Source: Gryganskiella cystojenkinii (Eukaryota; Mortierellomycota; Mortierellomycetes; Mortierellales; Mortierellaceae). From it: DNA of 57,874 bases. Every line of letters begins with the position of its first letter. The first letter of the stretch is position 1. Of this stretch, positions 1 through 10,611 are shown piece by piece. The translations under genes and the position numbers were made by a program. The stretch spans positions 1 through 57,874 of the forward strand of contig JAAAIG010000142.1 in NCBI GenBank assembly GCA_015852425.1, in the 5' to 3' direction. The notes under the pieces are model-generated. The model was not told the origin of the DNA. It did no database searches and saw only the letters and a list, made by a program, of their open reading frames with translations.

Positions 1-448
1 CAACTTCATCAACAACGCGCTCCTGTTCACGGTGGTCGTTCCTGGGCTTGTCGTAAGGTCTGCCTCTTCGTCCGCCTGTAAATTGCCAAGAGTCGGTTAG
101 CTAAGCGATCATGCATTTTTGATGATATGGGACACACTTTTAGACTTGCGCGTAGCTTACCTCCACCTCCGCCACCACCACCATGACGGTCGTTTTGATA
201 GCGACCTCCGCCTCCGCCGCCGCCGCCGCCTCCTCCTCCTGCGGATCAAATAGCAAAGAAAGCAAAGTCATGTTAATAGCAGGTCCTTTAAACGCGCGAC
301 AGGCAGATTGTAGCTTGACAGAGCTTGAGATGCCATGTAGAACGCGGCATCAACAAATGACTTTTGTACCTTGGTAGTAACCTCCTCTGCTTCTGTCGGG
401 GCCACCGCCGCCGCCACCGCCGCCATGTCCACTGCGTCTGTAGTCCAT
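1..448 (-). CDS. Glycine-rich protein, N-terminal part only (runs off the left edge)
   Basis: This is the 5' end of a minus-strand gene; the rest lies before base 1. The ATG is at 448-446. Exons are 370-448, 161-238 and <1-75. Introns 239-369 and 76-160 have GT-AG ends, and the second has a TTAGCTAAC branch-like site. The joined frame starts MDYRRSGHGG, passes through three long glycine runs separated by arginine- and tyrosine-bearing spacers (RSRGGYYQ, GRYQNDRHGG), and then becomes charged (GRPYDKPRNDHREQERVVDE). This is an RGG-like low-complexity head, usual in RNA-binding proteins, and the ordered domain begins beyond the window. A nuclear cap-binding subunit or another RNA-binding factor would fit, but the family cannot be named from this piece. 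Upstream is a CACGTG site at 605-610. Confidence 0.6.
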
Positions 449-815
449 GCTATTAGTTGTTTTTCTTTTAATGAGAGACTCCTGGTCCTGTCTTGATGAG
501 CTTGTCCTGGACTAGGTAGAGAACAATGAAGTCGGTAATAGGAAAAAAGCAACATCAGTGTTTGTTGACACACCACTACAGGACGTCATGCAAGTCACTT
601 TCATCACGTGACTTTTCATTGAAATTATTTTGTTTTTTGTCTCTCGTGAGTCTCGTCCAACAAAGGAAGGGGGGACGCGACTTTGCCAACCTCCTCCTTT
701 TTTTTGACTATGGGCATGGATCATCAAACGAAAAGGGAACGCGTAAGCGCTCAGGAAAAGAGAGAGATCATCCCTCAGGTTTACTCAGCTAACACTTAAT
801 CGACCTGCTACTGCT
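449..815. promoter_or_regulatory. Intergenic spacer: upstream region of the glycine-rich gene and 3' flank of the methyltransferase
   Basis: This 367-bp spacer has no convincing gene. It lies upstream of the left-edge gene and downstream of the methyltransferase stop. It contains TCACGTGAC (604-612), a bHLH-type E-box of the kind bound by Cbf1/Pho4-like factors in yeasts. Binding is not shown here. Confidence 0.4.
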
Positions 816-2003
816 CTACAAAGGTTTACGAGCGGCGATAAATTGTCGCTGTTCCATCATCCCCAGATCCTCGCCACGGAGGCTCATCTCAGCACCAGCT
901 CTATTGACCAACAGATCTTTATCCTTCTCATCATTCTCCATGAAGACCAAGCCGAAATCACGGACTAGGAGCCGAATCTCCTCCAGACTGTAGAGTCGTT
1001 CCTGATAAAACTGGTCCCGGATAACACCCTGGTTTGTAAGTATCACGACTTCACGACTCACAAGCCGTTTCTTGTCCTCGGTCAACCACCGCTCTCGACA
1101 AACCATCATCGAGTCATCGATCCACTCCCATCCTCGTGGGGAATAGTTCTCGCGCAGGTAGCCTCCGTCTGCAAGATCGAGGACAACAACTCCATTGGGC
1201 TTGAGGACTCTGTAAATTTCCTTGAGGACATTCTCATCCTCCTGATCGTTTGCAAAATACCCGAACGAGTTGCCCATAACGATTATCAAGTCAAAGTGAT
1301 TGTCCTCAAAGGCGATCGTGCGGCAGTCGCCCATCGAGAATTGGGCTCGTTCGGAAACCGGCCGGACCGCACAGCCCTCCTGTTCCATGGATGGAGCCGA
1401 CGATTCATAGACAGCTTGAGCAGCATCAGCGGCCAACGCACGATTTTGGGCAAGGGTAATCAAGTACTTGGACTGATCTACTCCCTGGATGGATAGGTTT
1501 GGGTACAGTTCAGCCAGTTGGAGAGAGTGACGACCCTGGCCACAGCAGAGATCAAGGAGACGGATGGTTGCACTGCTCTCCTGAGACGCTCTCAACAAGG
1601 CATCGACGGCAGGAATCTTTTCCAGCATCCGAATCTCCTGGAGTGTGATCTCGGGATCCTCAACCACGTCGCCATCGGTTTGGAGGTAAAGGTTATCGGC
1701 AAAGACGGTCTTCCACCAGGTCTCCGAGACCATCTCTTCGGGATTCTTCACGCGTCCATGACAGTGTACGTTTTTGTAATTCGGCCGATGTTGGTGTTGA
1801 GGCTGCTGAATTTGTTTTCTGCCATCCAGCTCAGACTCTTCCGACTCGTCAGTTTCAGTAGGTGACGGCAAAGGAACGACCAAAGCCGGGACTTTGTCAG
1901 AGCGAGTTTCTAGAAGATTATCCTCGGATCCCAAAGGGGCGTTCAACTGATTGTGATACATGGAATGCTGGAGGTGGACTTGAGCGGGAGTGGGTGGCGG
2001 CAT
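816..2003 (-). CDS. Class I SAM-dependent methyltransferase, bacterial-like
   Basis: This single-exon ORF of 395 residues should transfer a methyl group from S-adenosylmethionine to an unidentified substrate. Residues 1-90 are proline/glutamine-rich and probably disordered. Motif I (LDLCCGQGRH, about 150-159) forms the SAM loop, GVDQS (about 174-178) is the acidic end of strand 2, and FDLIIVMGNSFGYF (about 237-250) covers the following strand and active-site loop. VLKPNGVVVLDLAD (about 266-279) is the next strand. A WW...F...YL segment before the Rossmann fold (about 96-107) is typical of bacterial members annotated only as class I methyltransferases. No targeting signal is evident. The ATG at 2003 is the first in frame, but an AG at about 2020 could be an acceptor, so a short upstream exon is possible. 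Confidence 0.8.
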   Translation of the reverse strand: MPPPTPAQVHLQHSMYHNQLNAPLGSEDNLLETRSDKVPALVVPLPSPTETDESEESELDGRKQIQQPQHQHRPNYKNVHCHGRVKNPEEMVSETWWKTVFADNLYLQTDGDVVEDPEITLQEIRMLEKIPAVDALLRASQESSATIRLLDLCCGQGRHSLQLAELYPNLSIQGVDQSKYLITLAQNRALAADAAQAVYESSAPSMEQEGCAVRPVSERAQFSMGDCRTIAFEDNHFDLIIVMGNSFGYFANDQEDENVLKEIYRVLKPNGVVVLDLADGGYLRENYSPRGWEWIDDSMMVCRERWLTEDKKRLVSREVVILTNQGVIRDQFYQERLYSLEEIRLLVRDFGLVFMENDEKDKDLLVNRAGAEMSLRGEDLGMMEQRQFIAARKPL

Positions 2004-2982
2004 CGGCTTCAGGAATGTATTCTACGTGGGAAAACAAACAAAATACCTAGACGGTGTTGCGAATGTTGTTGGCGAGAGCAAGTGTTAAGGAAAGGTCAAG
2101 GGATAAAAGTGGGAGAAGTGTAAAAGAAACCAAAAAAAAGTAAAAAAAAGAAAGGAAAAAAAATTGCGCATTGAGGTATTTTGCACTGGAGCTGACTTTT
2201 TTGAACACAGAAAAATGGCGGCCCAAGAGGTAAGACACAGAGGAGAACCGTGGCCCTTGCGGTTTGTGTACAAATAAAAAAAAAAATCACACTGATCAAA
2301 AGCGTTGTCAAAGCGCAGGATGGATGCGATAAAAAGGTTGATAAAACACCAGCGGGAACCCCTTCGTTCTCCTTTGCGCCGAGAAGAAGACAGTGGTTCA
2401 GGATTTGTGCTTTGGACTGTAGGGGCTGAAAACCCAGGGGGAGAAAGAAGCGCCGCCTGCACCGAAGGAGAAAGATAGAATTGGAATGTTAGGGTTCGTG
2501 TCTAGGCCCTGAACCACGGCCGAGATAACGAGGGGTGGGCTACAAAAACAAGGGAGGTTTGCATCAACCGAAAGGATTGTGTCTGTCCACAGGCAAAGAA
2601 CACGTTCCTAAAAAAAAGCGCGTATGTTTTTTTTTTTTTCGTGAAGTTCAAAGAATGTCAAAAAAGACATGAAATCACGTGCACGACAAATGCGGCAATT
2701 TTTTTTCTTTTTTTGACATTCTTTTTCTTGCTCAGTTTGAATGTGCCCACAGACTCCAAAGGAATGAGCAACAGACGAGAAGGGATGGGCAGAGGGGTCG
2801 CTTTCGAAGACCCAAAGGGTTGGCAAAAAAGCCTCTTCAAAGTTTTATTTTTTAAAATCTTTTTTTTTGTTATTCACCTCATCACAATTCATCAAAGCAT
2901 TAAACTCTCTCCCTCCCTCTCTCTCCTTTTCTCCTCTTTTCATTAAAAAACAGTCCTTGTCAGTCAGTTTGACGTTCCTGCA
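2004..2982. promoter_or_regulatory. Divergent promoter between the methyltransferase (-) and the histidine-rich gene (+)
   Basis: This 979-bp region has no convincing gene. It is rich in poly-A/poly-T runs (around 2130-2165, 2278-2286 and 2700-2715) and in CT tracts just before the plus-strand ATG at 2983, the usual leader composition here. A TCACGTGCA E-box lies at about 2675-2683. Short ORFs in the area are low-complexity and are not called. Confidence 0.45.
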
Positions 2983-5900
2983 ATGGAGCCTTTGCCTGCA
3001 AGACACGACGAGCCCGACTCTTCTTCCACGACCCGATCCTCTCCTCAGGAGACTCATTCAACCTCAATGGCCTCATCACCCTCTCAAATTCAAATACCTA
3101 TTCTCAACAGCATCGACAATGGCGCTCTACACAACGACAACAGGACTCTTGGAGCAGATCCCCCCACACTTGACTCTTCCTCGTCTGCATCTCCACGACC
3201 AGGCTTTGAGAGCCGAGGAAGTCTTGACACTCTTGCCGCTGCTGCCTTGAAACCTATGTCTGAATCCCTCCGCCAGGGCCACACAAACCCCCAACTGGAC
3301 CATAGTGAGGACCAACAAGGCAAAGGCAACCAACGCCATCATACCCCTCTTACCCCTTCTCGTTATAATAGCTCTACCTCTTCCTCTCCTCCCACCGCTT
3401 CATCTACACAAACACAGTTTCCTCTACCTCATCAAACTAGCTCTCCTAATAACGGTAACACTCAGTACGCCTCCTCCCGCAATCAAATGTACTCTGGAAT
3501 TACCACCACCGACCCAACTACCTCTCCACAGTATCCGGGCCAGAGTCGACAAAGCCGCAGTCGCGACACTTCCCCCACAAATACCCAAGCACAGTCAGAT
3601 CCAGATCAAAAAAGAGTCGCCCTTGAAAGCCTTCCTGCTTTCAAGGAACCGTCCAACGGCCATAAGCACGATGGGTCGCCCAGTCGATTTCATTACAGAG
3701 ACGGCCGTCAACAGTCTGATGATGACGATTCCGAAGAAGGTCGTTCATCAAGTTCTCGCGGTCATGATCCCGACCGACAAGGACACGACAACGGGGCACT
3801 GAGTATTGCCCCAGTCAGCTCAACCGGTACTTCCAAAGGACCAGTGGATCAGGATAAAGCTTACAAGGTAAATCACGCACACAGCCCAGTTGGTACGAAA
3901 GAGCCAATCTGTACACAAAAACTAACTTTTTCTTCTCTCCCTCAATCGCTCGTGCGCGCGCGCTCTCTCTCTGTTTTTTTTTGCCGTTTCTTGGATGACC
4001 CAGTCCAACTCGATGTCAATCTCATCCCTGCTCGGTACGGCTAAATCAAGGATTCCCGGGATCAGGCGATTTTTCTGCTGTACGCTGTTTCATGTAGGCC
4101 TCTATTGTTCCCTAACCTATTCGATCTAATATTTTTTTAGGTGTCTCGTCCTCGGCAGCGTTTGAGAACAATGGGGGGGTAGACTCTGGTCGTCAAGCTG
4201 GAGTACCATTCTCGCCCTATACTGCGGATGACGGACGATCGGGATATTCGCCATCAAGAGAGCGGGTTGAATCTGGAACTAGAGGTAGGCTGACACAAAG
4301 GATCGACTCAGCTGACTAGCGAGCTCTCATTTTAAATGGACAAGGATAAAAAACATAAATATTAACATATGTTTTTGGTCTTTGTCAGACGGTGAATATA
4401 ACAGACCTGGCGGTCACCCGATCGAGGGTCAAAGTGCTGAGCGGGTTCAGTTGCACCGCCACAGTCACCGTGATGGTCGCCATCGCGCGCCAGGAACGGT
4501 GGCTGGTGCTGTATCAGAGTTGGGAGGTGAAGCCTATGGCAAATATCGAGAACTAGAGTCAAGACAACCTGGACATGAAGCGGCACAGGATCTTGAAAGG
4601 AATATGCTCGAAGAGAGTCAGATGTCAGACAGTACGACTCACTCTGGACGCCTTCACGGTCACCATCATAACCATCACGACCACAATGCTTTCCAGCATC
4701 CGACGCTTTCGACTTCAGCCCCACCGCATGTACATATGCATGGTCACCACCATCACCATCATCGCCACAGTCAACCTCATATCGTGCACCAGCACCAACA
4801 TCAACATCAACATCGTATCAAGACGGGTGGGCATCAGCATCAACACCACCATCAGCATCACCATCACCAGCATCAGCAGGGCGACGGGACGCCTCCATCG
4901 AGGACCTCTGCATTTTCATACGTACCCAAGGCGCTTGGACTGGTATGCTACTCTCCGAGACATATGAGCCTATATTTTGAGCTTTTTTTTTTGGGAATAT
5001 GCTAATGTTACGGGACAATTTTTAGAGCCTAAACCCCCGCCTCAAGGTGAACGCGACGCAGGTCTACATATCCTACCTCATCCAGCTCGATCAAATGGTA
5101 ATTTCAGGTGAATTCCTTCATTTCACAGGTACACTTCTTGTTCACTAATATCTTTCTCTTCTTTTTGCATACAATAGCAACGAGCACAGCATCTCATGCG
5201 GTCATCTGAGAAGCGAAAGTCCATGCAAGACCCAACAAGTAATCAAGTGGACGTTGATGCCCCCCCTCACAAGCAACATCAAGGAGCGCATATCCGTTCT
5301 TTGAGCTCGAGTGAAACTACCAAAGCAGCTCAAGTTGTCCCGAGACGCGAGACCGCGGAAGGAGGGGATAGGGCTGCATCACCGATTCCAGAGGCAATTG
5401 TAGAGCCCACGGCCCGTCGCTCAAGGAGTATCGACACTCCAGATATACCAATCGACGAAGCCAGCATTGGCGGCAGCAGATCACCGAGCGCAAGCCGACA
5501 ACCGCCTCCGCCACTGGAAACACATTCCCCACGTACCCACGCGCGCATCCACTCTCATGGACACCCAGCCCATACTCATGCGCACGCGCACCATCACCAT
5601 CATCACCCCCATTCTCACCTTCATCCTCACGGACATCCCCACGGTTATGTCCATGGACATGCGCATGGCCACCTCTATCCACATCATGCACACCCGCATA
5701 TGCACCCGCACCCTCATCCACACCCCCATGCTCATCCTCATGCTCATCCACATGTGCATCCGCATCCGCACACTGCACCGGTTTTGCCTGCCCACATTCA
5801 TCCTCCTCAGCATCACCACCATGTCGTCCCCACAAAAACGGAACAAGGCTCGTCATCCGCGAGAGGCAGCACGTCCCCAAATGTTCATCGACATCATGGC

Positions 5901-6419
5901 GCCCATCACCACCACCACCCTCACCACCACCCGTATCATCCCAACCATCCTAACCATCAACATCACTTTCATCACCATACCCATCCCACAGGGCATGTCC
6001 ATGGACATGGCCGTGGTGGCCATGCTTACCCACAGATGCACGGACATAACCATAGCCGACATGTCCATGCTCATAGCCATAATCCCGGTTCTCACACGCA
6101 CATTCATGGCTATAGTTCTCGATCACAAAGTTCCCTGCCAGACGAGAGCCGTAGTGGGAGTCGAGGCCCGTCATATGCGCATGACCAATCCTCGATGTCA
6201 CCACCGCATCGTCACCAGCCTGCTCGGGAGGGATCTTCGGCTACAGAGGATGTAGAAAGGCCGACTGCAACCAAAGCAGCTCAGGAGCATCCATCCTTTG
6301 ATCAAAACTCGTTATCACCTCATCAAGGTTCGAATGGTCACAGTCCAGAACAACCTGCCAAGAGAGCATCATCCTCTTCGGGACGTTCGTCACCGACTGT
6401 ACCCCGTTCTGATGAGTAG
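2983..6419 (+). CDS. Very large histidine-rich, mostly disordered protein of unknown function
   Basis: Six exons (2983-3867, 4004-4034, 4141-4284, 4389-4942, 5026-5097, 5178-6419) join in phase to give 975 residues. Exon 2 is a 31-nt microexon. The protein is Ser/Pro/Gln-rich at the start. Two very histidine-rich blocks follow: one in exon 4, and a long one in exon 6 built of HP, HPH and HGHAHGH units with several runs of six His. Two short islands look ordered: SNSMSISSLLG from exons 2-3, and a helix-like stretch spanning exons 4-6 (LNPRLKVNATQVYISYLIQL, then DQMQRAQHLMRSSEKRKS). No known domain, signal peptide or membrane segment was recognised. Metal binding by the His blocks and a nuclear role are inference only. 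The 3' end faces the fucose gene, with stop codons 41 bp apart. Confidence 0.75.
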
Positions 6420-6460
6420 TTGTATAAATAAAACTATATCAAATTATATCTCTTTGTAAT

Positions 6461-8890
6461 TCAAAGCTCTCTTGCTAACCGAGCTGCCTCCTTCAAGGAT
6501 ATCCAGCCAATGACTCTCGAGTCGCTGGCGGGGTCTATTGCCTGAGGTTCTATGTCGCGATTGTATAAACAATGACGGATTCGATCCAATCTCTCGAGGG
6601 CGAGATCTATGCTCTTGTCCTTTGATGGGGCAATCTCGAATATGGGGGCGGTCCACAGTGAAACCGAGGGTCCGATCGAAACGTTCAAGTCAGATTCCAA
6701 ATAAGACTGTGCGCTTTTGGATAACATTTTTACGATCGGGATCGACTGATATATCTTGAGGCGGTGGATCCAGTTTTGATTTACATCTTCACTGTCGGCA
6801 ACAACACACTTTTTCATGTCGTCCTGAACCGAGATTGTGAAGGTCACAAAGGCCTGCTCCCGAATTTTCAAGGTGAAGACACAGGTATTTTGGGGTATGA
6901 CAGCATCTTGACCGAGATCGGTATCAACGATCATGGACCAACCCTCGATCCTGGCATTGGCGTGCGCGGTCGAGTTTTCAACATAGATCGGGAAGGGAGC
7001 AGAGGACAGCGAGCCTTCGTTGATGAACCTGTGATTTGATCCGACCTGAGCGATATAGCGAGGTTCGTTCCGGATATGGAGTTCAGACATAAAGGCCCTG
7101 TCCAGACAGACGCCCTCGAGAAACTCGACCATCGTGCCAACGTGATAAAATTTTGAGGCGTTCATGACCATGACCTCCAGAGCCACGTTCGCTTCCCGAA
7201 GTGCTGTCGAAAGTAATAGTCGTCCCTGTTGATGAGGGTCCATGCTTACTGGTAGAGGCGAAGTACTTTCCTTTGAATCCTGCTGGAAACTGAGGACATC
7301 TGCCCAGGCTTCGAGATCACAATCATTCGAGAGACTGCGCCATGTCTGAGAATGAAGAAATCAACGCTTGGTCAGAAGTTCTGTTGCATCACCATTTTTC
7401 TAAGCTTGTTTTGAGGGGTGGACATCTTACCCTTGCCAGGATCTTTGCCGTCTGCGGATCAAAATAATAACAGCTGTCGGTGTATACCACGTCCTCCATG
7501 TCTTCTGTTTCACCCCTAAAGATAACTCCAGATGTGCTCTTCATCCGATCTAAGTAATGAAGTCAAGATACAGATGATAAAAACGTCAACCTTACGCCAC
7601 CAAAATATATGGAGAAATCCAAGGGCAATTAATGTACAGGTTTCATACCTATAGATGGCTTATGTAAGAACTCGCGACACTGCACCAGAACCACAGATTG
7701 ATCTTTTGCAGGCAAGACTCTATCCGCAGAAACCAACTCCTCGGGATCTTGGAGTAAGTAGACACCATGCGTACTACCAATCGCCAGTGATGATGGATGA
7801 GCCAAAGAGGTGATGGTCAACGGTCTTGGTTCACTTGGAAAGGGAGATTTGGATGAGAAGAGTTCAATTCCATCCGCGCTCGTGAGGAATACCTAAAAAA
7901 TTTATCGAGGAAAGTAAAGCACGGCGAGCAAGTTAGATCGACGCGTTTTTGATTAGAGAATTCGAGCTAAAATATGGTCTTCATCTTTACCCCGGGAGGC
8001 ATTGTCTTGAGCAAGTGAAGGTAAAGCACCAACTTGAGTTCCAACACTTGGATTCCCTCAACAGAGGCGGCTAATACGAAAAAAGAAAGAAAATATTGAA
8101 ACAGTCTAGGTCAGAACCAAACCATGCGAATGTTGAAGTGCCCCATACAAAAAAAAGTCTTCACCAACAAAAGAACAAACTTTCGGGTGTGTCATATACC
8201 TTGCGGGAGGCTTGTAAAGATCTTTCCTCGGGCGCTGACATGTGGAAGACGTGTACTGTATCCTCCTGCATGGATCAAGAGTGTTCTAGCTAGAGATAGC
8301 GATAAGCGGACAAGGGAAGATCAAGACCAACTCGTTCTGCACACACTCTACGACGGTTTTTATAGCGTTGTCTACTTACCAGTGGATAAAAACGCGTCCG
8401 AGTAGTGATCTTGGAGTGTTTTCATCACAAGACAGGTGGACCCTCCACTACCGATCCTTGAATTGGGTGGGTCATCGACGATATGGTACCTGTGTAAGGG
8501 AATTCGAGACGGAGGAGCAAAAGAATGCAATTTAAACGTCTGTCTGCGCATCCGACAACTGACCCGTGAATAAGATATTTAATTTGCCGAGGGCTTTCAC
8601 TATCGTTAATCATACTTTGCTCGTCGCGGTATTTGACCTCTTTCGAGTTTAAGGTCAATCTGATGTTGGTAAAAGAGTCGTTGTTGAAGGTCTCCGGCCG
8701 TGACCACTATGATATCCCAAAAGGGGTCCTCGAATTGTTCTTTTTCTGCCTGACTGTTCTTGCTCAGAATCCGCTGAAAAGTTGCTAGGTTTTGGGAATG
8801 CACATCCCGTAACACATGTGAGAGCTCACTTAGGCGGATATCATTCCTGTCGTGTTCGTGGTCCAGTGGATGATGATGATTCCCGTCCAT
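6461..8890 (-). CDS. Fucose-1-phosphate guanylyltransferase (GDP-L-fucose pyrophosphorylase)
   Basis: Seven exons (8616-8890, 8380-8489, 8200-8289, 7991-8070, 7649-7892, 7431-7549, 6461-7345) join in phase to 600 residues, close to the roughly 590 of animal FPGT. The enzyme makes GDP-L-fucose from L-fucose-1-phosphate and GTP in the cytosolic salvage route. FWDIIVVTAGD lies in exon 1. The glycine-rich region RIGSGGSTCLV and the nucleotide-binding HAGGYSTRLPHVSARGKIF follow, then VLELKLVLYLHL, the FLTSADGIELF strand, YTDSCYYFD and a C-terminal NASKFYHVGT motif characteristic of the family. A fucokinase domain, fused in plants and some bacteria, is absent, so the kinase must be encoded elsewhere. 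The gene is divergent from the asparagine-synthetase-like gene, 218 bp apart. Confidence 0.93.
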
Positions 8891-9108
8891 GGAGAAGGTC
8901 GTTTTTTAATGGTGAATGAGCAAACACGACAAAGAGTGACAAAAAAGAAAAGGAGTCGGTTCCTGAGACCGTTCCGTTGAAACAAAGTTTCAAAAAGGTG
9001 ACTGTGGCGGAGGATTTCCCGCCGCCCTCTTTTCCCCACGACTCAGGTCGCTATAGCTGATCTCTCTTCTAGCATTCAGTCATCCTCCCCCATTCCCGTC
9101 CTTCCATC
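8891..9108. promoter_or_regulatory. Shared 218-bp divergent promoter (FPGT and asparagine-synthetase-like gene)
   Basis: The two start codons lie head to head with only 218 bp between them, so the two genes must share or overlap promoter DNA. The spacer contains poly-A/T near the FPGT side and a CT-rich leader (9060-9106) before the plus-strand ATG. No specific factor site was recognised. Co-regulation is an inference from the spacing. Confidence 0.5.
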
Positions 9109-10299
9109 ATGTCATCGACTATACAGGATCCATCACCGTTACAAGAACAGCCCTATCACAGCGACCCTGCTCGGGTCCAAGAACTTCGCCGTCTGCTTTT
9201 AAAGTCGATCGAAAAGTCAACCCCGTGCGATGCTATCCTCCTCTCTGGCGGTGTCGATACCTCGATCCTCGCCGAGGCTGCCTTTGCCGTTTACAACAAC
9301 AGCCCCAACAAGGACTCCGAACCCCGACCACTGACTGGAGCCGTCACTGTCCTCTGCACGGATCAAGCCACGGATGAATTCTATGCCCACAACATCTCCA
9401 AGCGGACTGGCCTTGTTCAGGAAGTCGTCAAGATCACGTTGGATTCTGTCCTGGAGGAACTCGAGTTTTGTGTCCGAACACTTGAGTCCTTTGATCCCAT
9501 GGAACTCCGGAACGCAATCGTGATCGCTCGAGGTCTCTCGGTTGCCAAATCGCTCGGCTACAAGTCTGTGATGACAGGAGATGGCGCGGACGAGCTGTTT
9601 GCAGGCTATTCGTTCTTGCACACCATGTCCGCAGAGCGTCTTCAGGCTTATTCCGACAAGCTGACAAAGACCATGCGATTCACGGGTGTGATCTTGGCCA
9701 AGACCCTTGGTTTAGAGTTGCGCCAACCTTATTTGGATCCAGAAGTGATTCAGTTTTCGCAGCAGTGCACCAGGGACGAAAAGATCAACGAGCATATTCA
9801 TTTCGAGGACCGGACCTGGCAGGACCGCCTCAGTGGTCGTCAAGTCCACGGCAAATTTATCCTTCGCGAAGCGTTCGAGAAGGAAGCCTTCTCGGCCTGG
9901 CGAAAGAAGGAGCCTATCGAGGTCGGTTCTGGCACGACGGTCTTGCCTCAGCTGTTTCAGGAATCCATGTCTGCCGAGGATCTCAAGGTTGAACAGGAGC
10001 GGATCATGAAGGAAGAAGGGATCGAGATTCGAGATGTGGAACACTTGAAGTATTTTAAGGTCTTCAAGAAAGTCTTTGGGGATGATGTGAGCAAGTACCC
10101 CGCCAAGTTAGTCAGGGACGGTCGTGATCCTTGCCCCGGCTGCGGGTTTAATTTGAGAACGTCGGATATGACGTTTTGTGTGATCTGTGGCAAATGGCCA
10201 GCAAGGATTCTCCCGCCACCCGAGGAGATTGCCAAGGCCGAGGCTGCGGCAGAAAAGAAGAAAGAAGAAGAGAAGGAGAAGGAAACCATGTCAGAATAA
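9109..10299 (+). CDS. Asparagine synthetase-like ATP pyrophosphatase with C-terminal zinc ribbon, no glutaminase domain
   Basis: This intronless ORF encodes 396 residues. SGGVDTS (46-52) is the PP-loop of the N-type ATP pyrophosphatases, and GDGADELFAGYSF (157-169) is the second signature of the asparagine synthetase C-terminal domain. The N-terminal class II glutamine amidotransferase domain (Cys2 nucleophile) is absent: the protein starts only about 45 residues before the PP-loop. After the synthetase fold, CPGC (342-345) and CVIC (357-360) form a probable four-cysteine zinc ribbon, then a lysine/glutamate tail. The family should adenylate a carboxylate and pass it to an amine, but ammonia source and substrate are unknown, so it need not make asparagine. 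The ATG at 9109 is preceded by a CT-rich leader. Confidence 0.85.
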   Translation: MSSTIQDPSPLQEQPYHSDPARVQELRRLLLKSIEKSTPCDAILLSGGVDTSILAEAAFAVYNNSPNKDSEPRPLTGAVTVLCTDQATDEFYAHNISKRTGLVQEVVKITLDSVLEELEFCVRTLESFDPMELRNAIVIARGLSVAKSLGYKSVMTGDGADELFAGYSFLHTMSAERLQAYSDKLTKTMRFTGVILAKTLGLELRQPYLDPEVIQFSQQCTRDEKINEHIHFEDRTWQDRLSGRQVHGKFILREAFEKEAFSAWRKKEPIEVGSGTTVLPQLFQESMSAEDLKVEQERIMKEEGIEIRDVEHLKYFKVFKKVFGDDVSKYPAKLVRDGRDPCPGCGFNLRTSDMTFCVICGKWPARILPPPEEIAKAEAAAEKKKEEEKEKETMSE

Positions 10300-10611
10300 A
10301 TGAAGATGCGTGCTGCATATCTCTTTGTTACGTTAGCGGATTGTCGGCTCGCTGTTCTAGGTCAATTCAATACACTAACTCTACACTAACTGTAGGATAA
10401 GGATGGAGAAGATTGGTCATGTGATTTTGAGGCATTGGCCCACATCGAAATTGGAGGCAAATATTTGTGCTCTTTGCCTGCCAACGGACATTTATTAAAT
10501 TATTTGTTTTTGTGTCCCCATCACTTCCCTCTTCTGTCTCATCATTGTTTCTTTGTTCTTGCTTACATTTCATTCATCCTAAACCACCTTCATATTTTCA
10601 ACTATATCAAC
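10300..10611. other. Intergenic spacer before the transgelin gene
   Basis: This 312-bp spacer lies between two co-oriented genes. It is T-rich in the second half (10500-10610), consistent with the transgelin promoter and leader. No gene or specific site was recognised. Confidence 0.4.

Noticed and set aside
8286..8291. Alternative acceptor in FPGT at the second CTAG
   Set aside because: Using the inner AG puts a stop codon in frame; the outer AG gives STARTLLIHAGGYS in phase.
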